DNA from: DATNPH01 sp036703315
Lineage (GTDB): Bacteria; Cyanobacteriota; Cyanobacteriia; Cyanobacteriales; Coleofasciculaceae
Length of the DNA stretch: 40,390 nucleotides
Direction: 5' to 3'
Assembly: GCA_036703315.1 (NCBI GenBank)
Contig: DATNPH010000278.1
Coordinates: 1-40,390 of the forward strand
This document shows positions 8,480-17,399 of the stretch, piece after piece; position 1 is the first letter of the stretch, and every line of letters begins with the position of its first letter. A model generated the notes under the pieces. The model was not told where the DNA came from. It did not search any database and worked only from the letters and a program-made list of their open reading frames with translations. The position numbers and the translations under genes are program-made.

Positions 8480-9313
8480 ATGATTCAGTTGCCCTTAGAA
8501 CTTTCATGCCTACCTGTGAACGAAACCTGGCTTGCGTTGATGATTGGAAATTCGCGGCTACACTGGGCTTGGTTTGTCGATGACACGCTTCAGGAAGCGT
8601 GGGATACTAACCATCTATCAGAAGCAGCCGTTCAACAGCTGCTCCAGCGTTGGGTGTCTGGCATAATTCCAGAAGAAATTCTGCCACGCCTATTGATTGC
8701 TCAACAGTTGGACATTCCCAGGCACTTACCTCTCTACATAGCTTCGGTGGTACCCACTCAGACAAAGCTATGGGCAACTTATCCTATTACTAAACTCATC
8801 ACCCTAGCCCACATTCCACTTTCAGGAGTTTATCCCACTCTGGGAATTGACCGCGCATTGGCTGTATTAGGGGCAGGTGAGACTTTAGGTTACCCCGTAC
8901 TGGTCATTGATGCTGGTACCGCACTCACGTTTACTGGTGCCGACATTCACCAGAGGCTAATCGGGGGGGCAATTTCACCAGGATTGGGATTACAGTTACA
9001 GTCTTTGGGGCAAAGGACAGCCGCCCTACCAGCAATCCAGCTACCGTCACACTTACCATCGCGTTGGGCTATCGAGACACCTGCGGCAATTGAGAGTGGG
9101 GTTATTTATACTGTCCTGGCAGGTATCCGGGACTTTATTGAGGATTGGACATGTCAGTTTTCCAATAGTCAAATTGCTTTAACAGGCGGTGACTCGGCTG
9201 TGTTACTGACCTATCTACAAGCCCAGTTCCCAAACACAGCGCATCAGATAATTGCTGATCCCCACTTAATCTTTTGGGGAATGCGCTTAGTTAGGCTGAA
9301 GCTTGCAGGTTAA
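8480..9313 (+). CDS. coaX: Type III pantothenate kinase
   Basis: 278 residues from the ATG at 8480. The frame extends upstream to 8390, but conserved sequence begins at MIQLPLELS. Motifs: LALMIGNSRLHWAWF (phosphate-1 region, where other families have Asp instead of Met before IGNS); Asp144 in VIDAGTALTFTGAD; GGAISPGLGLQLQSLGQRTA; and ALTGGDSAVLL near the end. CoaX phosphorylates pantothenate, the first step of coenzyme A synthesis, and belongs to the ASKHA fold. It ends 17 bases before the convergent alpha/beta hydrolase gene. Confidence 0.88.
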   Translation: MIQLPLELSCLPVNETWLALMIGNSRLHWAWFVDDTLQEAWDTNHLSEAAVQQLLQRWVSGIIPEEILPRLLIAQQLDIPRHLPLYIASVVPTQTKLWATYPITKLITLAHIPLSGVYPTLGIDRALAVLGAGETLGYPVLVIDAGTALTFTGADIHQRLIGGAISPGLGLQLQSLGQRTAALPAIQLPSHLPSRWAIETPAAIESGVIYTVLAGIRDFIEDWTCQFSNSQIALTGGDSAVLLTYLQAQFPNTAHQIIADPHLIFWGMRLVRLKLAG

Positions 9314-9330
9314 GAGGCGTGTTGGAACGT

Positions 9331-10251
9331 TCAACCTTGCAACCGTCCAACGCTTTTAACAAAGTCATGAATGTACCCAGCTACCACATCCGGTAAATCT
9401 TCGGTTAAGTCATGACTACTGTGCGGAATCATCTGTAGCTGGGCATCTGGGATTTTGTCAGCATAGGTTCGACTACGTGCGATCGCACCAGGAGTATCGT
9501 TTGCTCCTTGTAGAATCAATGTCGGAACTTTGAGCCATTCGAGTCGTTCTTGCACGAATTCCGCTTGAATTTCTGACCACCGTCGCCGGAACAATAGTTG
9601 GCACGCAGTCGGTGAACGCTTTAGCTGTTGCCGCTGTTGCAGGGCTTGTTCAATGCCTTTGTGACGCCCGAACAGCCGTGCTAACGGAAGCAGCGATCGC
9701 AGTACACTATGGGCTAGTGAAGGACGCCCTACCAACCATCTCCCTAACCCCCCATTTCCTGGGTGTCCTTCTGCCTGAACGCCTTCTGGTGCTAATAATA
9801 CAAGACCACTAATTTGCTGCGAGTATTTCAAAGCATAACTAGCCGCAATCCAGCCCCCTAGAGAGTGACCCACTAAATACACCTGTGGTAGGTGTAGCGC
9901 CTCCAGGTAGGCAAGCAAACACTCTACCTGTAACTCTATCGAGTAGTGGAGTTTAGGTCGCTCGGAGTCACCAAACCCTAATAAGTCGGGGGCAAAGCAC
10001 TGGTAATCTTCACTTAAACGTTCAATGAGCGGTAACCATTGACTGCCATCGCTCCAAGAACCATGTAGAAACACGAGAATCGGCCCCTGACCGACTTCCC
10101 GCCAGAAAATTTGCCCTAATGGTAACTTAATTCGAGAATTGCGTAAGGGTAGAGCCATTCTGCTTGCAGAATTTTTGTTTAGAGTCGCATCGGTCAACCG
10201 ATTTTGGATTGTAGCTTGCTGATAGCCCAGCGTTAGCGAATCTTCGTGCAT
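9331..10251 (-). CDS. Alpha/beta-fold hydrolase
   Basis: 306 residues. Oxyanion motif HGSW at about 63-66; nucleophile elbow GHSLGG with Ser130; acid in LILQGANDTPG; catalytic His in MIPHSSHDLTED. FLHGSWSDGSQW and DLLGFGDSERP are typical of the epoxide-hydrolase / ester-hydrolase-like branch. An N-terminal ~30-residue leader is poorly conserved, so the true start could be Met32 (MALPLRNSRIKL). It is tail-to-tail with coaX and 59 bases downstream of the Nudix gene on the same strand, so those two may be co-transcribed. The substrate cannot be inferred. Confidence 0.8.
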   Translation of the reverse strand: MHEDSLTLGYQQATIQNRLTDATLNKNSASRMALPLRNSRIKLPLGQIFWREVGQGPILVFLHGSWSDGSQWLPLIERLSEDYQCFAPDLLGFGDSERPKLHYSIELQVECLLAYLEALHLPQVYLVGHSLGGWIAASYALKYSQQISGLVLLAPEGVQAEGHPGNGGLGRWLVGRPSLAHSVLRSLLPLARLFGRHKGIEQALQQRQQLKRSPTACQLLFRRRWSEIQAEFVQERLEWLKVPTLILQGANDTPGAIARSRTYADKIPDAQLQMIPHSSHDLTEDLPDVVAGYIHDFVKSVGRLQG

Positions 10252-10310
10252 CTTTGTGAATTGACTTGATCAAGTTATTGTGGCGCAGCCACTGTTTTCA
10301 TGCTCAAGGC

Positions 10311-10766
10311 TTAAGCGATGACTGTCTTGCCGTCGAAATAATCCTGCAACTGTTGCTCATGATCATGGCTAAGGTTGCTCATTGGGATAGCTGAACGCTC
10401 AAACGCTTGGACTTCACTGATTTCTAAAGTATCCTGTATCTGTATTGTTCCCTGGACATCAGCTTCTACCAGGACACAAATAGAATGAATTCTGGGATCG
10501 CGATCGGGTGCTGAGTAAATCCCAACCAATCGGCGAATCTTTAGCAACTCCAGTCCTGTTTCTTCCGCTAACTCTCGCTGGACTGTGGTTTCAATGTCTT
10601 GACCCCAGTTCACCATGCCTCCGGGCAGTGCCCACTTACCGTTGTCACGCCGCCGGACTAGGACAATTTGCCCATCCGGTAAGAGCGGGATGATGCTTGT
10701 ACCGGTGACAGGATGGCGAAATATAATTCCCAGCACTGTTTGTACAAATTGCCATGTTCCACGCAT
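10311..10766 (-). CDS. Nudix hydrolase
   Basis: 151 residues with a Nudix box at residues 49-72: GGMVNWGQDIETTVQRELAEETGL written in parts as GGMVNWGQ, then RELAEETGL. The metal-binding REL.EE.G core (64-71) is intact. The Glu expected six residues after the second Gly is Gln56, and the usual preceding Glu is Asn53. Upstream, IVLVRRRDNGKWALPGG is typical of housekeeping or NTP/ADP-sugar Nudix enzymes. Family role: hydrolysis of a nucleoside diphosphate linked to another moiety; the substrate is open. It lies upstream of the alpha/beta hydrolase gene on the same strand. Confidence 0.82.
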   Translation of the reverse strand: MRGTWQFVQTVLGIIFRHPVTGTSIIPLLPDGQIVLVRRRDNGKWALPGGMVNWGQDIETTVQRELAEETGLELLKIRRLVGIYSAPDRDPRIHSICVLVEADVQGTIQIQDTLEISEVQAFERSAIPMSNLSHDHEQQLQDYFDGKTVIA

Positions 10767-11135
10767 TGATCAGAAGGCGGCCTAAGCCTCGCGAATGATT
10801 ACTTACCGACTGTTATCATAGACGTTACGGTTGCATGTTCGGTAAGTTAATTGAGTTATAGAAAACGCACCCTTGGGTGAACTTCAATGTTGAACGTCTG
10901 AGACGTTTACTCTTCAAGAGTCCCTGCTACAGCTAGTAGTCTTAGGAACAAAGCACTTGTGGCAAATCTCTCGTCATGATCATGATTTGTCTGCCCAAAG
11001 GCTTCGTCTGTATAAAAAAGCATCTCCGTGTGTTTTAAAACTGTCTCTTTTCCAGAAGATTGGTAAGATAGACAAGCCAAGCTCAATCTTTTGCGAAGGA
11101 TTTGTGAGGCACATTTTTCTATAAACGAGGTAAAC
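10767..11135. promoter_or_regulatory. Divergent intergenic region with a 12-bp palindrome
   Basis: The 369 bases between the Nudix gene (minus) and the small basic protein gene (plus) should carry promoters for both. A perfect palindrome TCATGATCATGA lies at 10974-10985 and a small hairpin (AACGTC / GACGTT) at 10893-10907. Operator function is inferred. No gene is supported here. Confidence 0.35.
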
Positions 11136-11330
11136 ATGGCAAAGCGCCGCAATCTAAAAAAAGAAAAGGCGCAGAGGAACCAAGCTTATGCCCGTAAGTT
11201 TCGTAAACGCAAAAATACGGGTCGTTTCTCTAAAAACAGACGGTACAACAGACCGCCAATGGATGAGAATCAAGAAGAAGACGACGGCGATCGCGATCAA
11301 GGAGGCGATCGGAGGGTGTCAGCTATGTAA
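11136..11330 (+). CDS. Small, highly basic conserved-type protein
   Basis: 64 residues from the ATG at 11136, preceded by GAGG at about 11127-11130. An upstream in-frame start at 11091 is not backed by a ribosome site. The first half is strongly positive (MAKRRNLKKEKAQRNQAY, RKFRKRKNTGRF); the second half is acidic (DENQEEDDGDRDQ). Such charge segregation fits an RNA- or ribosome-associated protein. I recall similar MAKRRNLKKEKA proteins in cyanobacteria, but no function is known to me. A clear terminator follows at 11517-11558, leaving a ~190-base 3' region. Confidence 0.65.
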   Translation: MAKRRNLKKEKAQRNQAYARKFRKRKNTGRFSKNRRYNRPPMDENQEEDDGDRDQGGDRRVSAM

Positions 11331-11516
11331 GAGGATTTCGAGAAGTATTTCCCTTGCTGCCTAATGTTGCCTTGTTGGCACCTCCGTCTCTAAAGCATGC
11401 TTTTATCGTCAATTGACGCCAAGCGTTCCCGCATAAAAGTAAACAAAACTTAGCTTAATCTCTGCGCAGGAGGCGAGCCTAATAGGTTTTACAACTGGCT
11501 CGTCTTTCCAATCAGC

Positions 11517-11558
11517 TGGGCATTAACAGTCTACAGATTGATTAATGCCCATTTTTTT
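11517..11558 (+). terminator. Rho-independent terminator
   Basis: Arms TGGGCATTAA (11517-11526) and TTAATGCCCA (11542-11551), 10 perfect pairs, are followed directly by seven T (11552-11558). It ends plus-strand transcription from the small basic protein gene, just before the convergent end of argH. A weaker stem (GGCGAGCC at about 11472 with GGCTCGTC at about 11497) precedes it. Confidence 0.8.
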
Positions 11559-11565
11559 ATAGGAG

Positions 11566-12957
11566 TCAGTTGTCAGTTGTCAGGCGATCGCGTGCCTCTT
11601 GAAGGGCTTGATGTACCTGCTCAAAACCCGTACCACCGTAACTGTTCCTTGCGGCTACGACTTGAGTCGGTGCGATCGCCTCATAAACATCGCTTTCAAA
11701 CGCTGGATGCAATTCCTTCCAGTCTTCCAGGCTCAAATCCTTGAGCAGTTTCCCGTTAGCCAAGCAAGTTCTCACAACCTTACCAACCAAGTTGTAAGCT
11801 TCCCGGAATGGAACGCCCCGTGCGGCTAGATAGTCAGCAACGTCTGTGGCATTAGAGAAGTCTTCTGCAACCGCTTGAGCCAAACGCTCCCTCTTGAAAT
11901 CCAGCCCCTCCTGCAACAGAATTGTCATCGCTTCCAGACAAGCTTTAACAGTCTTGACACTGTCAAACAGAGCTTCTTTATCCTCTTGCAAATCTTTGTT
12001 GTAAGCCAGAGGTAAGCCCTTCATCAACACCAACATCGCTTGCAGATGACCAAAAACACGACCTGTCTTTCCTCGTACCAGTTCCGGAACATCGGGATTT
12101 TTCTTTTGGGGCATGATGCTCGAACCGGTGGCACAGCTATCTTTGAGGGTGACAAAGCCAAACTCTTGGGATGCCCAGAGAATAATTTCCTCTGCCAACC
12201 GACTCAGGTGTACCATAATCAGGCTAGCGGCACACAAGAATTCAATAGCAAAATCGCGATCGCTCACACCATCAAGGCTATTGCGATAAACACCCGCAAA
12301 TTCCAGCAGCGAAGCCGTATAGTGTCTGTCTATCGGGAAAGTAGTACCAGCTAAGGCTCCACAACCCAAGGGTGAAGTATTCACTCGCTTGTGAATCTCT
12401 CCTAACCGCTCCCAGTCCCTCTGTAGCATTTCAAAGTAAGCCAGCAGGTGATGAGCTAAGCTCAGCGGTTGGGCGCGTTGTAGGTGTGTATAACCAGGAA
12501 TTAGGGTTTCAACGTTACCTTCGGCCAGGTTGAGCAGAACTCTTTGGAACTCGCGCAATTGGCTGCAAATTTGTACGATCTGATCCCGTAGATAAAGGCG
12601 CGTATCGGTACCTACCTGGTCATTACGCGATCGCGCCGTATGCAGCTTTTTTCCTACATCTCCAGCAATCTCCGTCAAGCGTCGCTCAACCGCAAAGTGG
12701 ACATCTTCGGCGTCAAGACCAGGATTAAACTTACCCTCGCGGTATTCTTGACGGATTTGCTCTAAACCTGTAGCCAGTTGCTCTCCCTCTTCTGAAGAGA
12801 TTATGCCAGTGTGAGCGAGCATTTTGGCATGAGCAATAGACCCAGTAAGGTCGTACTCAATCAGTTCAATGTCGAAGCCAATACTGGCATTAAAGCGAGC
12901 AATTGCCGGATGCAATGCGGATTCAAAGCGCTGGCTCCAGGTTGTTTGTTTAGTCAC
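11566..12957 (-). CDS. argH: Argininosuccinate lyase
   Basis: 463 residues, the normal length. The fumarase/aspartase superfamily signature GSSIMPQKKNPD is at about 277-288, on the flexible loop with the catalytic Ser. Earlier conserved parts are DVHFAVERRLTE, HTARSRNDQVGTDTRLYLRD and TPGYTHLQRAQP-like PGYTHLQRAQPLSLAHH. It splits argininosuccinate into arginine and fumarate, the last step of arginine synthesis. It is the last gene of the minus-strand run that also includes ftsY and the phosphatase. A tandem repeat block separates it from the 91-residue membrane protein gene. Confidence 0.96.
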   Translation of the reverse strand: MTKQTTWSQRFESALHPAIARFNASIGFDIELIEYDLTGSIAHAKMLAHTGIISSEEGEQLATGLEQIRQEYREGKFNPGLDAEDVHFAVERRLTEIAGDVGKKLHTARSRNDQVGTDTRLYLRDQIVQICSQLREFQRVLLNLAEGNVETLIPGYTHLQRAQPLSLAHHLLAYFEMLQRDWERLGEIHKRVNTSPLGCGALAGTTFPIDRHYTASLLEFAGVYRNSLDGVSDRDFAIEFLCAASLIMVHLSRLAEEIILWASQEFGFVTLKDSCATGSSIMPQKKNPDVPELVRGKTGRVFGHLQAMLVLMKGLPLAYNKDLQEDKEALFDSVKTVKACLEAMTILLQEGLDFKRERLAQAVAEDFSNATDVADYLAARGVPFREAYNLVGKVVRTCLANGKLLKDLSLEDWKELHPAFESDVYEAIAPTQVVAARNSYGGTGFEQVHQALQEARDRLTTDN

Positions 12958-12976
12958 TGCAGTAGTCCTTAGTCAA

Positions 12977-13042
12977 TTGTCAGTTGTCAGTTGTCAGTTG
13001 TCAGTTGTCAGTTGCTAATGACCAATGACTAATGACTAACAA
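12977..13042. repeat. Heptanucleotide tandem repeats upstream of argH
   Basis: Five perfect TTGTCAG units (12977-13011) are followed by degenerate units of the form atgacta (about 13017-13040). The same heptamer families recur as single or double units near 4620 and 11564. These match the short tandem repeats known from filamentous cyanobacterial intergenic DNA. Confidence 0.85.
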
Positions 13043-13045
13043 CTG

Positions 13046-13321
13046 TCAAAAAGATGTCATACTCCGAAACAGGTAACCGATGGCTATCCCAATCAGCAGT
13101 GCCCAGACTTGACCCGTTTTAATAAACTTATTCCACGCACTTGCTATCTGGCCCAAAAGATTCGCATCACTGATAGTTTGAGCCAGCACGTTCCAATCAA
13201 CTTGTAAGTGGCTACTTAGCTCAGCTAGTTGGAAGTGATTACTCACACCTGCTAGTACATCACTCCAAGGGCTGATACTATCCAATCCAACGATCACGGC
13301 TTGCATCCCTTCAACAACCAT
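13046..13321 (-). CDS. Small membrane protein next to the PP2C phosphatase
   Basis: 91 residues, starting MVVEGMQAVIVGLDSI, with a strong ribosome site AGGAGG 10-15 bases upstream of the start. Most of the chain is amphipathic. The C-terminus has one hydrophobic segment (VWALLIGIAIGYLFRSMTSF), i.e. a probable tail anchor. No family is recognised. It starts 27 bases after the stop of the phosphatase gene on the same strand, so co-transcription and a membrane tether or partner role for that signalling protein are plausible but unproven. Confidence 0.6.
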   Translation of the reverse strand: MVVEGMQAVIVGLDSISPWSDVLAGVSNHFQLAELSSHLQVDWNVLAQTISDANLLGQIASAWNKFIKTGQVWALLIGIAIGYLFRSMTSF

Positions 13322-13348
13322 GGCAATTATTACCTCCTGGAAAATAGG

Positions 13349-14824
13349 TCACTCGGATGATTTTACCTGCATCACGACCAGGGTCATATCATCCCCATTG
13401 CGGTTTGTTGCCCCAATAAACTGCTGCACCTGCTCAAACAGGTAATCCAAAATTGATTGGGCATCACTGCAATGGTCACAAGCCCATTGGAAAGCTTTTG
13501 TCAGGTTTTCTTCGTCAAAGCGATCGCCATTCTGATTCGATGCATCGGTGAACCCATCAGTGTAGTAAATAATTGTGTCTCCATCTGTCAGCTTGATTTG
13601 GGCATCTTCATAAGGAGAATCTGCCTCCAGACCAATCAGCATCCCGTCGGTGTCCAATCGTTGGATTGAACGGGATGACGCCTGCCACAACAAAGGTGGA
13701 TTATGAGCCGCATTGCTGTAGTATAAAATCTGATTCTGGGGGTCGTACTCGGAATAAAATAGCGTAACAAATCGATGGGAATTTTCTAAGTCGGCGTACA
13801 TCACCCGGTTCAGGTGTTGTAGAATTCGCGCTGGTGAGTGACGATTAAGGACTTCTGCGCGCAGCATACCCCGTGTCATCGTCATAATTAAGCCAGCTGG
13901 GACGCCTTTACCCATTACATCCCCAATCACAATGCTCCAAGATACAGATGCTCCGTGACTGTCGGTTACTTCATCATCCTCTTGCTTTTTGGGTCTTAGC
14001 TGGTCATAGTTAGCTGGAATAAAATCGTAGTAATCTCCTCCTACTCGGTTAGCTGTTTGACAGCGAGCCGCTAGTTCAACCCCCTTGATGTTAGGACATT
14101 GACGTGGAAGCAGGCGCAGTTGAATGTCGGCACCAATTTCTAATTCTCGATCCAATCGTTCTTTCTGACGCAGCTCGGCGGTAAGTTCATCATTGGCGAT
14201 CGCCACTGCTGTTTGATCGGCTACCAACCGCACTAATTTCTGTCGTGTAGGCGTCCAGGTGTACTGTGGATCACTACTAAAAATATATAGACGCCCGCGT
14301 TCTGAATTCTTAACCAGAATCGGGGTACCGAACAACTGCACATCTGCTCCTAGAGCATGGCTCACCTGCTCATCAAGAGATGCCTGGAGTAGTTCTAAAG
14401 ACACGGGATTGGTCGAGTCAGTTCCTCCATCACTACTAGAAGCCGTTACTTGACGGGCTGCCTTTTCTATTGCTTTACGAATATCTTGGCAAGCCTGACC
14501 TTCCTGGCAGTGTAGCCGTTCCAGACGTATCTGACCGTTCGGTTTGAACAAAATCAAAGCGCCACCATCGGCATCGGTTACCCGCGCTGCCATCAAGGGA
14601 ATTAGTTCCAAAAACTGATTCAAGTTGTTGAAGCTGCGTAAGGCAAACCCCAATGAACTCAATAAATCTTGAATCTTGTGCTGTTCCCGGTGCAAACGCG
14701 CTACCAGTTCTTTGAGGGTAGCAACGGGTGTCCCCTCAGTAGCAGGACTACTGCTGCTGTCAGCTGAGGTTGAGGGTTGACGCGGAACAGGCAGTGCTGT
14801 CATAGCATCAGGCGTAGGGAGCAT
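13349..14824 (-). CDS. GAF domain-PP2C (SpoIIE/RsbU-type) protein phosphatase
   Basis: 491 residues. After a Ser-rich N-terminus comes a GAF-like sensor (about 60-215), a short coiled linker (TAELRQKERLDRELEIGADI) and a PP2C_SIG domain (about 245-488). Metal-binding motifs are visible: NRVGGDYYDFI, VIGDVMGKGVPAGL, IIYYTDGFTDA and GDDMTLVVMQV. Enzymes of this type dephosphorylate serine in anti-sigma-factor antagonists (partner switching). The ligand of the GAF domain and the target are unknown. It sits between ftsY and argH on the same strand, with a 598-base gap before it. Confidence 0.88.
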   Translation of the reverse strand: MLPTPDAMTALPVPRQPSTSADSSSSPATEGTPVATLKELVARLHREQHKIQDLLSSLGFALRSFNNLNQFLELIPLMAARVTDADGGALILFKPNGQIRLERLHCQEGQACQDIRKAIEKAARQVTASSSDGGTDSTNPVSLELLQASLDEQVSHALGADVQLFGTPILVKNSERGRLYIFSSDPQYTWTPTRQKLVRLVADQTAVAIANDELTAELRQKERLDRELEIGADIQLRLLPRQCPNIKGVELAARCQTANRVGGDYYDFIPANYDQLRPKKQEDDEVTDSHGASVSWSIVIGDVMGKGVPAGLIMTMTRGMLRAEVLNRHSPARILQHLNRVMYADLENSHRFVTLFYSEYDPQNQILYYSNAAHNPPLLWQASSRSIQRLDTDGMLIGLEADSPYEDAQIKLTDGDTIIYYTDGFTDASNQNGDRFDEENLTKAFQWACDHCSDAQSILDYLFEQVQQFIGATNRNGDDMTLVVMQVKSSE

Positions 14825-15422
14825 TAATTTGTTCAGAGAAACAATTAGATCAGACTAATCAGGAGCACAAGCAAGTATCTTCAAAAGCTGTTTTGAGCAG
14901 CTGTTGAGAGTCTAGATTACTAGGAAGCCTCCATCAGTTAGTTGGGTTTTTCCGGATAGTTTCCCTTAGAGCTTAATTCAATGAGGGAGGTATCGAGAAA
15001 AACTGTATGGTTTCATACAGTACCACTGATTGCCTATGGTAGCTCTCTAGAAGTCTAGTTCAAGATATTGTATAAGGCATTTAGCCTACTTGGGATGTAA
15101 ATAATAGTGTCAAGCAACTACCTTGCCAATGTTCCGCTAGGGATATTACTGGGCTAATTAGTTTTTTTGACTCGAAGTCGATTAGGGACAGCTTGTAGCG
15201 CGACGGGTTAGTACTTTTGTTTTTGAGGTTGATTCAGAAAAACTTGAAAATAGAAAGATAGAACTAGGCAAGATAAAATCAGTCAGTGATTAATTCCCTG
15301 ATGGAAGTGGTTAGGCTATTGGCGAAGAAGTAGTTCAGGAGTTCACAATGAACTTCTGTTTCGACAGCTCGCACAACGGTATTCGCTTTCGCTTCAGAGA
15401 AGCTTGAAACTCTAGTTGCTTA
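14825..15422. other. Long intergenic region between ftsY and the phosphatase gene
   Basis: 598 bases with no convincing ORF or RNA gene. The clearest structure is a hairpin with arms ACTGTATG (15002-15009) and CATACAGT (15014-15021), about 180 bases upstream of the phosphatase start. A further weak inverted repeat around TTCA...TGAA lies at about 15330-15355, near the end of ftsY. A phosphatase promoter is expected here; an unannotated small RNA cannot be excluded. Confidence 0.35.
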
Positions 15423-17291
15423 TCACCCACTGATCAGCGCTTCAACAAACTCGTAGCTAGAAAAGGGACGCAGATCTTCAATGCCTTCGCCAGCACCAAT
15501 AAAACGGATGGGTAGACCTAGTTGCTTCACTACGGCAAGGGCAACGCCTCCTTTAGCCGTACCATCGAGTTTGGTTAAAACAACACCACTGAGTTTAGCG
15601 GCTTCTGAGAAGACTTCTGCCTGACGCAGACCGTTTTGACCAAGTGTAGCGTCTAGAACTAGGAGTGATTCAATCTTAGCGTCAGGGGCTTTTTTGTCTA
15701 CAATCCGACGAATTTTAGCAAGTTCCTCCATCAGGTTTTTCTTGTTTTGCAGACGTCCTGCTGTGTCTACTAGAAGTAATTCTGTATCTCGGGCTTGCGC
15801 GGCGGCGATCGCATCAAACACCACAGCGGCTGGATCGGTATTCTTTCCGGGATTGGCAATCACCTCTATGTTACTGCGCTCTCCCCAAACCTTTACCTGT
15901 TCCACAGCTGCTGCTCGAAAGGTATCAGCAGCAGCAATTAAGCATCGATAGCCCGATTTACTCGCCAAGTGGGCAAGCTTACCAATAGTTGTTGTTTTAC
16001 CGACACCATTTACCCCAGTCATCAGCCAGATATTTAAGGTATCTTTTTCGGGTACAAATGTTGAAGTGTAGGATTCCTGACAGGGTCGGTCGAGCAAATC
16101 CCGTAGGATTTGTTTTAGGTAAGCGATCGCCTGCTCTGGTGGCAACACTTCCTCGCGCAGTTTTTGTTGCAGAGTATTGATAATGTAATCCGTTGCCTCA
16201 ACGCCGACATCTGCCTGTAACAGCAGAGACTCAATCTCCGCCACAGCGTCTTGATTTAACGGTCCTTGACCGACAATCGCCTTGAGCTGGTTAATTAAAG
16301 TGCGACGGGTTTTGCTAAGTCCCTGACGCAGACGTTTGAGCCAGCTAATCTCCTCTATGGATATATCTTCAGGGCGACGCCCTTGAGCCGCCAACACTTC
16401 CGCTGACCACAAGAACCCTTCATCAAAGGCAAGACCAGGAACTTCTTCTACGGTTGTTGCTGCCGATTCAACTGCCTGTACTGCTGCTCTTACAAATTCT
16501 GGTTCTGGCGTCTCGATCGCTGTAGCTTTAAGACGGTCTAACCGTTCCTGTCGCTCTGTACTGCGCGCCCATATAGGTACAGGGGCAGCAGGGGCGTCCT
16601 CGACTTGGGCAACAGCTAGTGGTACCACCTCTGATTCTACGGCGACCTGTTCTTCCGGAATGATTGCTACTGTCTCCGTTTCCAGATCAGCTGATTCAAC
16701 AACTGCTGGTTCTTCTAAAAGAGGTGCTGCTGACTCAACAACAGTTTGGTCTTCAGATGTAGGTGTTAATGTCTCTGCCGATTCTAATACTTCCGCCGCT
16801 ACTGGCGATTCTATCGCTTTGGATTCTGATTCTACTGGCTCTTCCTGAGATGTGACTGATACAACATCCGGTGGTGCTTCTAGTGTTGTTGTCTCTACCG
16901 TTTGATCAGCTGCTCGAGCTGTTGCTGCTTCTGCCTCAGCTGTGGCTTCTATTTTCGCTTGAGTAACAACAGACTCCACTGGAGCAGACTCTTGTTCAGC
17001 TAGTGCCTCAGCCGTTTCTGTTGGGGAAGGTTCCTCCTGAGGTGCCGCCGTTTGCTCTGTTTCTTGTGACTGTTGCTGCTTCTGGATATTTTTGTAGGCA
17101 GCTTTTGCCCAGATCAGATAATCCTCAGCAACTGCCGTTGGCGGCTCCTCTTTTGAGGGGTCTTGAGCAGGTTCTGCTGACTGCTGCTCTGTAGCCTCTT
17201 GTTCCTGTTCAACCTGGGGGGTATCGGAGCGAGTCTCTTCTGACGACTCGTCGCTCGTGCCAAACTGTCGGCGGAACCAATTAAAAACCAT
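15423..17291 (-). CDS. ftsY: Signal recognition particle receptor FtsY
   Basis: 622 residues, longer than many FtsY. Residues ~15-300 form an acidic, low-complexity extension rich in Glu, Ala, Thr and Val. The NG GTPase follows from about 310: P-loop GVNGVGKTTT (about 424-433), DTFRAAAVEQVKVWG, DTAGRLQNKKNLMEEL and TKLDGTAKGG. FtsY docks ribosome-SRP complexes at the membrane, so membrane proteins are inserted co-translationally. It lies downstream of nusB (109 bases) on the same strand. Identity is certain from the NG domain; the long N-terminus likely aids membrane association. Confidence 0.95.
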   Translation of the reverse strand: MVFNWFRRQFGTSDESSEETRSDTPQVEQEQEATEQQSAEPAQDPSKEEPPTAVAEDYLIWAKAAYKNIQKQQQSQETEQTAAPQEEPSPTETAEALAEQESAPVESVVTQAKIEATAEAEAATARAADQTVETTTLEAPPDVVSVTSQEEPVESESKAIESPVAAEVLESAETLTPTSEDQTVVESAAPLLEEPAVVESADLETETVAIIPEEQVAVESEVVPLAVAQVEDAPAAPVPIWARSTERQERLDRLKATAIETPEPEFVRAAVQAVESAATTVEEVPGLAFDEGFLWSAEVLAAQGRRPEDISIEEISWLKRLRQGLSKTRRTLINQLKAIVGQGPLNQDAVAEIESLLLQADVGVEATDYIINTLQQKLREEVLPPEQAIAYLKQILRDLLDRPCQESYTSTFVPEKDTLNIWLMTGVNGVGKTTTIGKLAHLASKSGYRCLIAAADTFRAAAVEQVKVWGERSNIEVIANPGKNTDPAAVVFDAIAAAQARDTELLLVDTAGRLQNKKNLMEELAKIRRIVDKKAPDAKIESLLVLDATLGQNGLRQAEVFSEAAKLSGVVLTKLDGTAKGGVALAVVKQLGLPIRFIGAGEGIEDLRPFSSYEFVEALISG

Positions 17292-17399
17292 TGCACCTAC
17301 TTAACTATCGGCGTTAATTAATTTCTCTTAAGAGTACTGAATATCTTGACACTTTTACCCCCGAGGCACGTTTCATCCCCTTCCTTTATCCCGGTGCTT

